Below are positions 52,831 to 61,786 of a stretch of DNA of 64,000 bases, piece by piece; position 1 is the stretch's first letter; each line of letters begins with the position of its first letter. The notes beneath the pieces are model-generated. The model did no database searches. It saw only the letters and a list, made by a program, of their open reading frames with translations, and had not been told where the DNA came from. A program made the position numbers and the translations under genes. The DNA comes from Phycisphaerae bacterium. Its GTDB lineage: Bacteria > Planctomycetota > Phycisphaerae > Sedimentisphaerales > Anaerobacaceae. The DNA lies in the NCBI GenBank assembly GCA_017993835.1, contig JAGOLX010000013.1, positions 61,796 to 125,795 of the forward strand. The letters are read 5' to 3'.

Positions 52831-52925
52831 GCTCGAACACTCCTCAGAACTGTGAAACCCGACGGATGAGCAGCCAAACGATGGCCGTCCGCAGGGTCTT
52901 GCCGCGGAATCGAAATAAACCTATA

Positions 52926-52954
52926 AAATACGATATTGGCCTGCAATATGCAAG
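52926..52954 (-). promoter_or_regulatory. Sigma-70-type promoter for asd
   Basis: On the minus strand TTGCAT (52949-52954), a 17-nt spacer and TATTTT (52926-52931). The region is AT-rich and lies 95 nt ahead of the asd start, right after the transporter stop. Confidence 0.55.
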
Positions 52955-52978
52955 ATGCTCAGGTCTAATATCTCGCAT

Positions 52979-53923
52979 TCATTTTGCTGCTGCGCCCGAC
53001 GAGGCGTCCCGCCTCTGCCAGATCGAAGCCATGATTGACGCCGTGGTGATGCACACGAAGACGAAGGCGGCCGTTGGAATGGTCGCCTCGGGGCCGAAAT
53101 GCTCCTTCGCCAACACGGTGCCCAGACCCGCGTTCTGCATGCCGATTTCAATCGCCAGGGTCCTCCTGCGGGCTGTTCCCATGCGGAACAGAGATCCTAC
53201 GCCGTAGCCGGCCAGCATCCCCCAGACGTTGAGGACCACAACCGCGATCAGGACGATCCCCACCACTTTGCCGAGCCGTTCCCGATTCAGAGCGATCACC
53301 AGGGAACAGATGAAGACGATGAAAGTCGCCGAGATGGCCGGGAAGACAGGCAGGACCTTGTGCAGCCGCTCGCCCACGAAGTGCCGCACCGCGAACCCGA
53401 CGAACAGTGGGATGATGACCATGAGCATCAGATCGACCGTCATATCCACGATCGAGACGTCAAATTCCGTGCCGCTGGCCAGCAGGAAGGTCAACGTCGG
53501 CGTCAGAAACGGGCACAACGCGGTCGAGACCGTCGTGAGCGAGACGGAATAGGCGGTGTCCGCTTTGGCAATATAGCTCATCACATTGCTGGCCATGGCC
53601 CCCGGCGCCGCACCGGTTATGATCAGCCCGACCGCCAACTCGTCGGGCAGTCCCAACAGCCGCGAAACCATGAATGCGCCCAACGGCATGATGGTGAACT
53701 GGGCGACCGAGCCGATCACAACGATCGCGGGACTCTTGAGAATGCGGCGGAAGTCGTCCATTTGGAGCACGACCCCAATCCCGAACATGGTCAGTGCAAA
53801 GAAGCACTCGTACCCGGGTTCGAGAGCCCTGAAGGGCTCCGGTCGGACGTAGGCCACGGCTCCAAACACCACTACCCACACCGCGAAATACCGCGTGTAG
53901 ATGGACAGGATCTTCTCAAGCAT
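52979..53923 (-). CDS. Bile acid:sodium symporter family (BASS) transporter
   Basis: A 314-residue integral membrane protein from MLEKILSIY. The nine or ten helices carry BASS motifs (CFFALTMFGIGVVLQMDDF; LIITGAAPGAMASNVM; TLAIEIGMQNAGLGTVLA). Known members carry sodium with bile acids, pyruvate or other organic anions; the substrate is not predictable. It lies between asd and metK, which does not suggest a linked pathway. An upstream in-frame Met (53971) is less likely. Confidence 0.9.
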   Translation of the reverse strand: MLEKILSIYTRYFAVWVVVFGAVAYVRPEPFRALEPGYECFFALTMFGIGVVLQMDDFRRILKSPAIVVIGSVAQFTIMPLGAFMVSRLLGLPDELAVGLIITGAAPGAMASNVMSYIAKADTAYSVSLTTVSTALCPFLTPTLTFLLASGTEFDVSIVDMTVDLMLMVIIPLFVGFAVRHFVGERLHKVLPVFPAISATFIVFICSLVIALNRERLGKVVGIVLIAVVVLNVWGMLAGYGVGSLFRMGTARRRTLAIEIGMQNAGLGTVLAKEHFGPEATIPTAAFVFVCITTASIMASIWQRRDASSGAAAK

Positions 53924-53980
53924 ATGTCGTGAACACGTGGGGCCCCTGCCCTCAGACAGTCCAACCTGCACAGGATAGAG

Positions 53981-54008
53981 AAAAGCCCGGCGAAGGGCCG
54001 GGCTTCTT
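53981..54008 (-). terminator. Rho-independent terminator of metK
   Basis: Arms AAGCCCGGC and GCCGGGCTT form a 9-bp stem with a short loop (53983-54005). On the minus strand it is followed by TTTTCTC. It lies 24 nt past the metK stop and ahead of the transporter gene. Confidence 0.85.
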
Positions 54009-54031
54009 GGTCAAACGCGCCGTACGATTCG

Positions 54032-55246
54032 CTACTTACCGGGCTTGAAGCCCACGGCCTTCTGCAGTTTCCCGACCATGTCCGTCTTCTCCCAGGTGAA
54101 GTTCGGCAGGTTCCGGCCGAAGTGGCCGCCGGAGGCCGTCTCCGCGAAGATCGGCCGACGGAGCTTCAGGTGATCGATCATGCCCTTGGGCGTCAGCGGG
54201 AACAGCATGCGAATAGCCTGGCTGATCTTCCTCTCGCTGACCTTGGCGGTGCCCTGGGTGTTCACGAGCACGCTCGTAGGCTCGGCCACGCCGATGGCAT
54301 AGGAAAGCTGGACTTCGCAGCAGTCGGCCAGACCGGCCGCAACCACGTTCTTGGCGATGTAGCGGGCCATGTAGCAGGCGGTGCGATCCACCTTGGTGGG
54401 ATCCTTGCCGCTGAATGCCCCGCCGCCGTGACGTCCCCAGCCGCCGTAGGTGTCGACGATGATCTTGCGCCCGGTCAGGCCGCAGTCGCCCTTCGGACCG
54501 CCGATCTCAAACCGGCCCGTCGGGTTGACATGGTACTTGGTCGTCTTGTCGATGAACTTGGAAGGGATGACCGGCAGAATGACTTTCTCGATCACTTCCT
54601 TTCGCAGCTCCCGGTGGCTGACGTCCGGGGCGTGCTGCGTGGAAACCACCACCGTGTTCACCCGCACCGGCTTGCCGTCCTTGTACTCGACGGTCACCTG
54701 GCTCTTGCCGTCCGGACGGAGCCAGGGGAGTTTGCCGGTCTGGCGAAGCTTCTCGAGCTGGAGCGTCAGCTTGTGGGCCAACTGGATCGGCAACGGCATC
54801 AAGGCCGGCGTCTCATTGCAGGCGAAACCGAACATCAGGCCCTGGTCGCCCGCGCCCTGCTCCTTATGGAGCCCCTGTCCTTCTGTTACGCCCTGCGAGA
54901 TATCGGGACTCTGCTTGCAGATCGACACGAGGACGGCGCAGTCGTCATAGTGGAAGCCCATCGCAGGGTCGTCGTAGCCGATCTTCTTGATCGCATCTCT
55001 GGCGACCTGGGCGATATCCACCGAGGCCTTCGAGGTGATCTCGCCGGCGACAACGACCATGTCGTTCTTCACCAGCGTCTCACACGCAACCCGGCTGAAC
55101 GGGTCCTTTGCGAGCATCGCGTCGAGGACGGAGTCCGAGATGCAATCCGCCACCTTGTCGGGGTGGCCCATCGTCACCGACTCGCTGGTGAACAGGTAGT
55201 TGTGCATGTCGCAGTTGGGGTTCATCGAATTCGTTTTCTTTGCCAT
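54032..55246 (-). CDS. metK: S-adenosylmethionine synthetase
   Basis: A 404-residue MetK. The signature [17 protein letters not shown] is near residue 27, [15 protein letters not shown] is present, and the [22 protein letters not shown] motif confirms it. It makes SAM from Met and ATP, which also feeds the many radical-SAM enzymes encoded here. Start 55246, 77 nt from a predicted transcription start. A C-terminal GFKPGK end matches the usual length. Confidence 0.96.
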   Translation of the reverse strand: MAKKTNSMNPNCDMHNYLFTSESVTMGHPDKVADCISDSVLDAMLAKDPFSRVACETLVKNDMVVVAGEITSKASVDIAQVARDAIKKIGYDDPAMGFHYDDCAVLVSICKQSPDISQGVTEGQGLHKEQGAGDQGLMFGFACNETPALMPLPIQLAHKLTLQLEKLRQTGKLPWLRPDGKSQVTVEYKDGKPVRVNTVVVSTQHAPDVSHRELRKEVIEKVILPVIPSKFIDKTTKYHVNPTGRFEIGGPKGDCGLTGRKIIVDTYGGWGRHGGGAFSGKDPTKVDRTACYMARYIAKNVVAAGLADCCEVQLSYAIGVAEPTSVLVNTQGTAKVSERKISQAIRMLFPLTPKGMIDHLKLRRPIFAETASGGHFGRNLPNFTWEKTDMVGKLQKAVGFKPGK

Positions 55247-55329
55247 CCCCTGTAGTTTCCTAAATTACGGTGTATGGTTTCCGGTTGAAGGCCTTTCAGC
55301 GCGCGAGCGCCCACGGCGGGCGAAGCCAG

Positions 55330-55358
55330 ATAGTAGATCGTCAGCGGCATGTCGTCAA
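55330..55358 (-). promoter_or_regulatory. Sigma-70-type promoter for metK
   Basis: TTGACG (55353-55358), 17 nt, TACTAT (55330-55335) on the minus strand. It puts the metK transcription start near 55323 with a ~77-nt leader. I see no convincing SAM riboswitch. The rest of the 55247-55592 gap holds only a weak plus-strand TTGACA (55521-55526) ahead of the next gene. Confidence 0.55.
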
Positions 55359-55592
55359 TAGTAATAAATCGGCAGTGGCCTGTGCAGACCCCTCCGAGCA
55401 GGCGGTCCCCAAGAGACCGCTGTACAACCAGCGGCTCTCCCTCCAAGACACACACGTGAACACGGCGGGCCGTTTTATAGGTCCCACACAGCATCGATGG
55501 TCGCAGGAGCCTGATTTCGCTTGACAGAAAGGGCCGGAATACGTTAAGCTGGATAAAATGGCCGGCGGTTCGTTGAAAGGGATGCAACCGAA

Positions 55593-56786
55593 ATGAGTGT
55601 AAGACGTGCGTTTTCTGCCATCCGAGTGCGACACGCAGCGGCGCTGCGGGCCCGCCGCACAGCGGTGCTGGGGGTTGGCTGTCTGGTCTTGACATGGCTC
55701 TCGGTCTCCAGTGCTCAGGTGGACAGCCGGCGGATCGACGAGGTCATCAAGAAGAGCGTCCTGACCCAGCAGGATTTCGAAATCATCGATGCCTTCGCGG
55801 CCGATGCCATCGGACGGCTGGTTCGGACCGTCGATTTCACGGAGGTAGCGAAAACACGCGCCTCGATCGTCAGCCACCAGAGCGCCCAAGCCCAATACGC
55901 CCAGCGGTTCTCCGAGGCCTGCCTTCGCGAGATCCTCAAGGGTTTCGACTACGCGACGAACGAAATCACCGACCCGCAGAGACGATTCAAAGTCTTCGCC
56001 AACCTGCTGATCCTCGCCCATGAGCTGAACGATCCCCGACTCGCGGATGTGGGCATTCGTATGATCGGACACGAAGCCGATGCGGTCCAGTACTGGGCGG
56101 TCCGGGCGGCGACCAACCCGGCCATGTGGGAGAAGCTCAGCCAGGACCAGGCAGCCGCAACAGCGACATCCAGCAAGATCTTCGAGGCCTGCGATAAGGC
56201 GGTCCAGACCAGCAGCGCGGAGGTCCTGAATGTGATGGCCCAATTCGCAGGACGGTATGACACCCCGGCGACCGTGAACCTGCTCGTCCGCATCGCGGAC
56301 GTCCGCGCGAAAGACTATGCCGACTGGGCAGTGAGATACGAGCTCGTGGACAAGACGATCCTCAAACTGCTCGGCAACAGAATCGGCTCCGCAGGCAGTC
56401 CCAACGAGCAGGCCGCCAAGGCATTCGCCCAGCTCTACTCCTATGCAATCCAACGCTACATCCGCGGAATGCAGAACAACACGCTCCGGGGCATGTCGCA
56501 GAATTACCTGGCGTCGGTCTTGATCGAGACGGAAGAGCAGTGCCTCGGCAAGCTGCTGGGCGGGACGCAGACGGGGATTCGACGGGCCCTCGAAGGCGGG
56601 GACCTGAACGCCCTCCAGGCGGAACACGACCGTCTCCTGGGCGGGTCCAATCAGCCGGGCGTCCTTCCCACCAAGCTCAGCTTCTCCTATGGCGCTGCGG
56701 GTGCCGCACGAACGGCCCCTCTGGCATTGCCCGAACCTCAGCAGAACAAGGCCTCCGCCGAGGCACAACCCTCGGCCCAACCGTAG
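55593..56786 (+). CDS. Secreted helical hypothetical protein
   Basis: A 397-residue protein with a signal-like segment (AVLGVGCLVLTWLSVSSAQ) after a basic start. The mature part is helical, rich in Ala and Gln (YATNEITDPQRRFKVFANLLILA), perhaps HEAT-like, and the tail is Pro/Gln-rich. I do not recognise a family. It is followed 72 nt later by a lipoprotein. Confidence 0.65.
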   Translation: MSVRRAFSAIRVRHAAALRARRTAVLGVGCLVLTWLSVSSAQVDSRRIDEVIKKSVLTQQDFEIIDAFAADAIGRLVRTVDFTEVAKTRASIVSHQSAQAQYAQRFSEACLREILKGFDYATNEITDPQRRFKVFANLLILAHELNDPRLADVGIRMIGHEADAVQYWAVRAATNPAMWEKLSQDQAAATATSSKIFEACDKAVQTSSAEVLNVMAQFAGRYDTPATVNLLVRIADVRAKDYADWAVRYELVDKTILKLLGNRIGSAGSPNEQAAKAFAQLYSYAIQRYIRGMQNNTLRGMSQNYLASVLIETEEQCLGKLLGGTQTGIRRALEGGDLNALQAEHDRLLGGSNQPGVLPTKLSFSYGAAGAARTAPLALPEPQQNKASAEAQPSAQP

Positions 56787-56858
56787 AGATCGGGAGGAAT
56801 GCCCGGTTCCACTGTAGGCAACGAGCGCCTGTGGCCGATATCACGGGGGGAATACACT

Positions 56859-57275
56859 ATGAAACCTCAGGCTCCATTCCTGGCGACACTGTTGTTTCTC
56901 GCGGCGGGATGCTCCAATCCCAAACCCGAGTTCTACTGGTATCACCCTGAGAAGACGTTCCGCGAGGTGAAAGAGGACTACCGCGAGTGCGAGATCCAGG
57001 CCAAGGAGAAGGCCATCGAAGTCCTGGAAGACACATATTTTGACGGGCTGCGGTCTCCCACCGCTCTGGCGAACGGTGAGAAAGCACCGGCCAAGAGAAA
57101 GAAGTCCGTTGACCCCGCAGTCCAGGCCAAGGCCGAGTGGGGGGCGCTCTATAAGCAGAATGCCTTCGACGGCTGCATGGAGGGCCGCGGTTACGTCAGA
57201 CTCAAGGACCACCAACTCTCGCCAAATCTCAAGACCAAGGCGCTCCCTCTGGGAGGCATCGCCGGAGGCAAATAG
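56859..57275 (+). CDS. Lipoprotein, hypothetical
   Basis: A 138-residue lipoprotein from MKPQAPFLATLLFLAAGCSN, with the lipobox LAAGC (Cys18). The mature protein has YREC, YVRL and many charged residues but no known domain. An upstream in-frame ATG (56799) is less likely. It is 3 nt from the STAS gene. Confidence 0.7.
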   Translation: MKPQAPFLATLLFLAAGCSNPKPEFYWYHPEKTFREVKEDYRECEIQAKEKAIEVLEDTYFDGLRSPTALANGEKAPAKRKKSVDPAVQAKAEWGALYKQNAFDGCMEGRGYVRLKDHQLSPNLKTKALPLGGIAGGK

Positions 57276-57278
57276 CGG

Positions 57279-57647
57279 ATGGAAACAAACGCCGGTTTGG
57301 ATATCGCTCGCGAAGGAAACGTCGCCATCGCATCGTTCAAGAACGCCTGCATCAGCGATGTGGAGGAGATCGCCAACGCATCCGCTCAACTCAGGCAGTA
57401 CCTCCAGTCCGACCCCCCGCTACGGATGGTCTTCGACTTCCACGGCGTGAAGTTCTTCTCCTCCCAGGTCCTGGGCCTCCTGCTGGAGGCCAGAGCACAT
57501 CTCAAACCCCACAATGGCGATGTCGCCGTCACTTCCCTATGTCCGCAGTTGCAGCGGGTCTTCAAAATCACCAACCTGGACAGGATCTTCCGCCTGTACC
57601 CGGACCGCGCGGCTGCGATCCAGCCGGCCGGCGACCAAACAAATTGA
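57279..57647 (+). CDS. STAS-domain protein (anti-sigma antagonist-like)
   Basis: A 122-residue STAS protein. The beta-alpha pattern and the loop KFFSSQVLGLLL, with a serine at the site phosphorylated in SpoIIAA-type proteins, point to an anti-anti-sigma factor or a related switch. A partner serine kinase is not in the window. Confidence 0.8.
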   Translation: METNAGLDIAREGNVAIASFKNACISDVEEIANASAQLRQYLQSDPPLRMVFDFHGVKFFSSQVLGLLLEARAHLKPHNGDVAVTSLCPQLQRVFKITNLDRIFRLYPDRAAAIQPAGDQTN

Positions 57648-57679
57648 CGTAAAACCCTTTGGAAAAAGATCTTACGTCA
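57645..57679. terminator. Convergent hairpin between STAS and ACT genes
   Basis: TGACGTAA (57645-57652) and TTACGTCA (57672-57679) form an 8-bp inverted repeat with a 19-nt loop between two converging genes. It covers the STAS stop codon. A bidirectional terminator is plausible, although loop and stem are weak. Confidence 0.4.
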
Positions 57680-57698
57680 CGACCACCCCTCCAGGAGA

Positions 57699-58148
57699 TC
57701 AGGATCTGGCTGCCTTGGACCGTCGCACGCCCGTCAGATCCCGGCTTTCCTTGTTGTGGTCCTGCAGCAGTTTCATCGCCTTCTTGACATCGGAGACTTT
57801 CAGCACTCCCGTCGTCCGACCGCCTGCCGCGCCAGCCGTGCAGTAGGCATAGGAGATATTGACGTGCCCCTTGGCCAGCTTCTCCGCCACGGTGGCCAGC
57901 GCCCCGGACTTGTTCGCCAGGTTCACACACAAGACCTCCGTCTCGTTGAAGGGCATGTTCAGGTGAACCAGCACATCGCGGGCCTTCTGCGGGTCCTCGA
58001 ACACGACCCGCATGACGCCGTTTTCGACCGAATCCATCATGGTAATCGCCACGATGTTGACCTTGACCTTTGCGAATTCGGCCAACGCCAAAGCCAACAC
58101 TCCCGGCTTGTTGACCATGAACACGGAAAACTGCGATGCAATGTACAT
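57699..58148 (-). CDS. ACT-domain protein
   Basis: A 149-residue protein of two ACT-type domains: MYIASQFSVFMVNKPGVLALALAEF and, from ~75, TEVLCVNLANKSGALATVAEKL. ACT domains bind amino acids and regulate enzymes. A stand-alone tandem-ACT protein is often a regulatory subunit. It faces a sigma-factor gene across a 358-nt gap. Confidence 0.8.
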   Translation of the reverse strand: MYIASQFSVFMVNKPGVLALALAEFAKVKVNIVAITMMDSVENGVMRVVFEDPQKARDVLVHLNMPFNETEVLCVNLANKSGALATVAEKLAKGHVNISYAYCTAGAAGGRTTGVLKVSDVKKAMKLLQDHNKESRDLTGVRRSKAARS

Positions 58149-58331
58149 CCTATCGCCTTTCCCACAGCCATCGTGTTGCCATGTCACCTACCGCCGGTCC
58201 CGTCCTTGGGAAGAAGCCGGCCACGCCTGTCCAATTGGCTATTATCCCGGCAACGCCGGCGTGGTTCAATCGAAAACCGCACCTGGCAGCCTGCCACCTG
58301 CATATTCTGAAGAAATTTGCCAAAACAGGTC

Positions 58332-58360
58332 TTGACGCCCAACCACATGCTGCGTACAAT
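58332..58360 (+). promoter_or_regulatory. Sigma-70-type promoter for ECF operon
   Basis: TTGACG (58332-58337), 17-nt spacer, TACAAT (58355-58360). This is a good match for a housekeeping promoter; transcription should start near 58367, 140 nt ahead of the ECF sigma start. Confidence 0.7.
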
Positions 58361-58378
58361 CAACCCAAATAAGTCTTC

Positions 58379-58434
58379 AAGCCCCTGGGTAGTCTCGCTT
58401 CCTCTCCCTCCGTTTGCTCAGGGGCTTATCTTTT
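58379..58434 (+). promoter_or_regulatory. Terminator-like hairpin in the ECF sigma leader
   Basis: AAGCCCCTG (58379-58387) and CAGGGGCTT (58419-58427) make a 9-bp stem with a 31-nt pyrimidine-rich loop; ATCTTTT follows. It lies about 12-60 nt after the predicted start of transcription and before the coding region, so it could be an attenuator, a terminator for a short RNA, or a 5' stability structure. Confidence 0.45.
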
Positions 58435-58506
58435 GCCCTCGCCGACGCGATCCACCTCCCAGCCATGCCATTTTTCTGTAAGTCCCCCAGGCCGGGCAGG
58501 TCTAAT

Positions 58507-59079
58507 ATGTCAGCCATGGTGCGGACATCCGAGGAATTGGACCTGGCAACGCAGTTCCGCCAGGGAGATGACTCCGCGTTCGACAGGATCGTGGAGCAGC
58601 ATTCAGCCGAGATTGCGGCCCTGGCCAATCGTCTGCTCGGATGGCCCGGAGATGTGGACGATATCGTGCAGGAGGTCTTTCTCTCGGCTTTTCTCGGACT
58701 CAAGCAGTTCCGAGGCGAGTGCCGCCTGCGGACCTGGCTGTTCACCATTGCCGTGAACAAATGCCGGAGCCTGCGGTTCCGCCGGCGGCGATCCGTGACC
58801 CGCGCAGCAACGGGCGATCCGGAGATGGCCGCAGGACCCGATCCCGACGGGGATCAGGTCGCCATGGACGAGGAGACTTTCGCCAGGGTCCGACGGGCAG
58901 TGCAGACCCTGCCCCAGAAGTATCGTGAGGTGACCGTGCTCAGATACGTGCAGGGGCTCCAGACACAGGAAATCTGTGACTTGTTGGGGATCACGGCCAA
59001 CGCGATGCAGGTCCGACTGAATCGGGCCAGGGCAAGACTGAGAGAACAGTTGGGCGATCTGTTCGAGGAGAAATCGTGA
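58507..59079 (+). CDS. ECF-type sigma-70 factor
   Basis: A ~190-residue ECF sigma factor from MSAMVRTSEELDL. Region 2 has VDDIVQEVFLSAFLGLKQF and WLFTIAVNKCRS; region 4 has LPQKYREVTVLRYVQGLQTQEICDLLGITANAMQVRLNRARARLREQL. Its GTGA overlap with the following gene suggests the latter is its regulator. Starts at 58516 or upstream at 58414 are possible. Confidence 0.87.
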   Translation: MSAMVRTSEELDLATQFRQGDDSAFDRIVEQHSAEIAALANRLLGWPGDVDDIVQEVFLSAFLGLKQFRGECRLRTWLFTIAVNKCRSLRFRRRRSVTRAATGDPEMAAGPDPDGDQVAMDEETFARVRRAVQTLPQKYREVTVLRYVQGLQTQEICDLLGITANAMQVRLNRARARLREQLGDLFEEKS

Positions 59080-59693
59080 GCGAAGAACAAGTCAAGACGC
59101 TGCTCCAGAGGGCCGACGAGATCGCGGGAAACCCCGTTTTCAGTACGGTCAGTGCGGCCCGGATTCGCCGGCGGCTTCAGCAACGACGGGTCTTCCGCAC
59201 CGCGGTCCCCCTGGCCACGGCAGCGGTAGTGACGATCACAGCCGCAATGCTGACCCGGTCCGGGCAGGTGGAAACACCGCCGCAGCAGCCTCAGCCGCAA
59301 CAACAGATTGCCTCGCTCCAGGAGCAGGTCAATCAGTTGAAGGCCCAGACGGATGCGACGTTGAAGCTGGTCCGGGAAGTGCTCGAAAGAGACCGCCAGC
59401 AGCAGCGTCTGGACGCCCTGGAGGCGGAGCTGGCGAGCATTCCCGACCCGGTCCGGCGGATGGAGCAGCAGGTGGACAGGAGTGCCTTTCTGCTCGTCTA
59501 CCAGGCGGACCGGCTCTACAAGGAGCTGAACCAGACCGAGTCGGCGGTCGCGGCCTACAAGGAAGTGATCCAACTGTTCCCGACGAACCAGTGGGCCGAT
59601 GTCGCCCGGGAGCGACTGAACCAGATCGAACAACGACGGATCAACAAATCCGAGGATAAAGGAGAAGCCAAATGCGAACCGCGAAGTGCGTAG
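59076..59693 (+). CDS. Anti-sigma-like membrane protein with TPR-like C-terminus
   Basis: A 205-residue protein with GTG start overlapping the ECF stop (GTGA). A membrane helix (TAVPLATAAVVTITAAML) at ~40-60 follows a short cytoplasmic part, then a Gln-rich linker, a coiled-coil and a TPR-like end (YQADRLYKELNQTESAVAAYKEVIQLFPTNQW). Topology and coupling fit a membrane anti-sigma factor, but I see no ZAS Cys/His motif. Confidence 0.65.
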   Translation: MSEEQVKTLLQRADEIAGNPVFSTVSAARIRRRLQQRRVFRTAVPLATAAVVTITAAMLTRSGQVETPPQQPQPQQQIASLQEQVNQLKAQTDATLKLVREVLERDRQQQRLDALEAELASIPDPVRRMEQQVDRSAFLLVYQADRLYKELNQTESAVAAYKEVIQLFPTNQWADVARERLNQIEQRRINKSEDKGEAKCEPRSA

Positions 59694-61516
59694 TCATCCT
59701 TCTTACCGTCGCCCTAATCGGCACCGCCGCAACAACGGCAGCGTCCGGACAGGACAACGCCCCACAGAAGCCATCGAACACGAGAATGGCGGATTGCCTC
59801 GTGAGAATCACAGCCGATCCCGCCATCGTCCCCCTGAATGAAGCGACCGTAGCTGGTCTCATCTACAGTTCCGGCGTGCGCCGCAGAGCCATAGTGGAAG
59901 TCCTCGACGTCGAGCCCGCGGATCCTCTGCAATTCGTCTTGGTGGAATGGCTCTCGGGAGAGACAACCCAGGCGGACGCAGCACAAGAACAGGACGCGGA
60001 GATGTCGCGGCTGTACGAGCAAGTCTACGGAAAAGACTACGCCCAGATGATGGGCATGTCTGCAGGGACATCGGAAAAGAGAGGTGGCGGCGCAACATCC
60101 CGGCGCAGCATGGGCGGCCTTGGGGGCATGGGCGGCGGGATGATGGGCCCGACGACACCGACGGGCCCTGCGATGGGCGGCATGAGCAGCGGAGGCGTGG
60201 GCGGCGGGATAGTGGGTGGTCGTACGGGTGGCGGCATGGGACCGGGCATGGGAGGCATGGGAGGCTCCAGTAACTTCAGCAACTATGGCAGTTTTGGCGG
60301 TGCGGCGACAAGGTCCGCGAGCAGCCCGACCGTCGAGCACAGCGCGGTCATCAAGCTGACCGTGGACCTCCCTAATAGTGTCAAGCCGGCCGCCCAGGAA
60401 CTCATGGACGCCCTCATGGTGAACCTGCGAAACAACCTCGTCGACACACACGACAGATATGCAGAAGGCTTGAACAGGCTGCTTGTGTCTGCCAAGTCCC
60501 AGCGAGACCAGGCAGAGCAGAACGTCCAGAGCGCCGGTGCGGCGCCGTCGCCCGAAAGCACAAGCGTCCGAGAGCGACTCGATCAAGTCGTCGATCTCTC
60601 GGCCCTGTCTTCTGAGACGCCGTTGGAAGAAGCCATCGCGGTGCTAAGGAACGCCGTGCAGCCGCCTCTGGAGATCGTTGCCTTGTGGAAGGACCTGGAG
60701 GAGTGGGCGGGCGCTTCGCGGTACATACCGATCCAGATCGACGGCATGTCCTCCGTCCGATTGGGGACGGCCCTCGATCTCTTGTTGAAAGGCATATCCG
60801 ATCCGCTTCCCGGCGCGCCGCCTGTGGTATACAGGATCAGAGACAACGTGATCGTGATCGGGACATCCAATGCACTGGGGACGTCGAGCAGTTCCGCCTC
60901 AGGCGTCAAGAACCAGGCCGACATCAGGGCCCTGGCAGCTCAGAAGGACGACCTGGCCAGAACAGTCCAGACTCTGGAACTGAATCAGGTGAGCATGGAG
61001 GCCCGTCGAAAAGCGATGTACATGCAGATCGAGGAGGCCAGACAGCAGGCGGCCAAGAAGGTGGCGGAAGATACCGTGACCCAGGAGTTGGAGAAGCTCG
61101 TCCAGCTCAGCACGTCGCATCTTGAACTGCTCCAGCAGAGAGTGGCGGCCGGACAGATGCCCCAGGCGGAGTTGGCCTCGGCCCAGGAAAGCGTCGCTCG
61201 CGCGAGGATCGAGCTAGCGCGTCGCCGGGAGGAACTGACCAAACTCACCGGCGGCGGACGGATCGAGCAATACGAGAGCGAGCTGAGCAAGATGGCCATC
61301 GATGAAGCCGAGAGCCGGGCCAGACTGGACGTCCTCCGCCGGCAGCTTGCCGACGTGCAGGGGCAACTGACGCAGGCATCGACCTTCGACCCCGAGGCCG
61401 CCAGAATCCGCGTCGCACAGGAAACGCTGGACATCGCCAACCGCCGGGTTGGGGAACTGGAGGCACGCATCGCGTCCCTCCAGCCGCCAACCGTGACGGT
61501 GATCGGCACCAACTGA
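59672..61516 (+). CDS. Secreted STN-like/coiled-coil protein with Gly-Met-rich tract
   Basis: A 614-residue secreted protein: signal peptide (CVVILLTVALIGTAATTAASG), then a Gly/Met-rich low-complexity tract (~145-215), a secretin STN/TonB-like domain (~330-420, VDLSALSSETPLEEAIAVLRN; IQIDGMSSVRLGTALDLLLKG; VVYRIRDNVIVIG), and a long coiled-coil (~430-600, RAALAAQKDDLARTVQTLEL-type). Start has AAAGGAG upstream and overlaps the previous gene by 22 nt. Known STN domains start secretins or TonB receptors; this one is stand-alone. Possibly the target of the ECF system. Confidence 0.7.
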   Translation: MRTAKCVVILLTVALIGTAATTAASGQDNAPQKPSNTRMADCLVRITADPAIVPLNEATVAGLIYSSGVRRRAIVEVLDVEPADPLQFVLVEWLSGETTQADAAQEQDAEMSRLYEQVYGKDYAQMMGMSAGTSEKRGGGATSRRSMGGLGGMGGGMMGPTTPTGPAMGGMSSGGVGGGIVGGRTGGGMGPGMGGMGGSSNFSNYGSFGGAATRSASSPTVEHSAVIKLTVDLPNSVKPAAQELMDALMVNLRNNLVDTHDRYAEGLNRLLVSAKSQRDQAEQNVQSAGAAPSPESTSVRERLDQVVDLSALSSETPLEEAIAVLRNAVQPPLEIVALWKDLEEWAGASRYIPIQIDGMSSVRLGTALDLLLKGISDPLPGAPPVVYRIRDNVIVIGTSNALGTSSSSASGVKNQADIRALAAQKDDLARTVQTLELNQVSMEARRKAMYMQIEEARQQAAKKVAEDTVTQELEKLVQLSTSHLELLQQRVAAGQMPQAELASAQESVARARIELARRREELTKLTGGGRIEQYESELSKMAIDEAESRARLDVLRRQLADVQGQLTQASTFDPEAARIRVAQETLDIANRRVGELEARIASLQPPTVTVIGTN

Positions 61517-61548
61517 ACCGACGGCCCAACTCCGAGCGGCATCGTCAT

Positions 61549-61617
61549 TCGTAGGGTGCGTACCACACGCCATGGTCTGTCTCCGGGAGGATCAGTCGGT
61601 GCGTGGTGCGCACCCTG
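61549..61617. repeat. Inverted GGTGCG-type repeat
   Basis: Arms GGGTGCGTACCACACGCC (61554-61571) and GGTGCGTGGTGCGCACCC (61598-61615) are inverse copies with few mismatches. It resembles a short dispersed palindromic element and can act as a terminator after 61516. The remaining gap (61618-61693) is featureless. Confidence 0.5.
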
Positions 61618-61693
61618 CATCACAGTCTCCTTTCGCCTTCTTTCATTTCCTTCGGCTACTCATTCTTCTCCCTTGCACCGCGAGAGAAAGGCA

Positions 61694-61721
61694 TTGAACG
61701 TGGGCGGGCACAGGGTACAAT
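61694..61721 (+). promoter_or_regulatory. Sigma-70-type promoter for the coiled-coil gene
   Basis: TTGAAC (61694-61699), 16-nt spacer, TACAAT (61716-61721), 66 nt ahead of the ATG at 61787. It supports that start over upstream in-frame codons. Confidence 0.6.
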
Positions 61722-61786
61722 GCTCCTGTCGCGGCGTTGGCGAGCCGCGGCACATTCGCAGCGCAGAACTGTCGAGGAGAAGTGAC

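Noticed and set aside
55247..55592. SAM riboswitch upstream of metK
   Set aside because: Predicted leader is only ~77 nt and shows no SAM-I, SAM-II or SAH riboswitch core that I can recognise; stems further upstream lie before the promoter.
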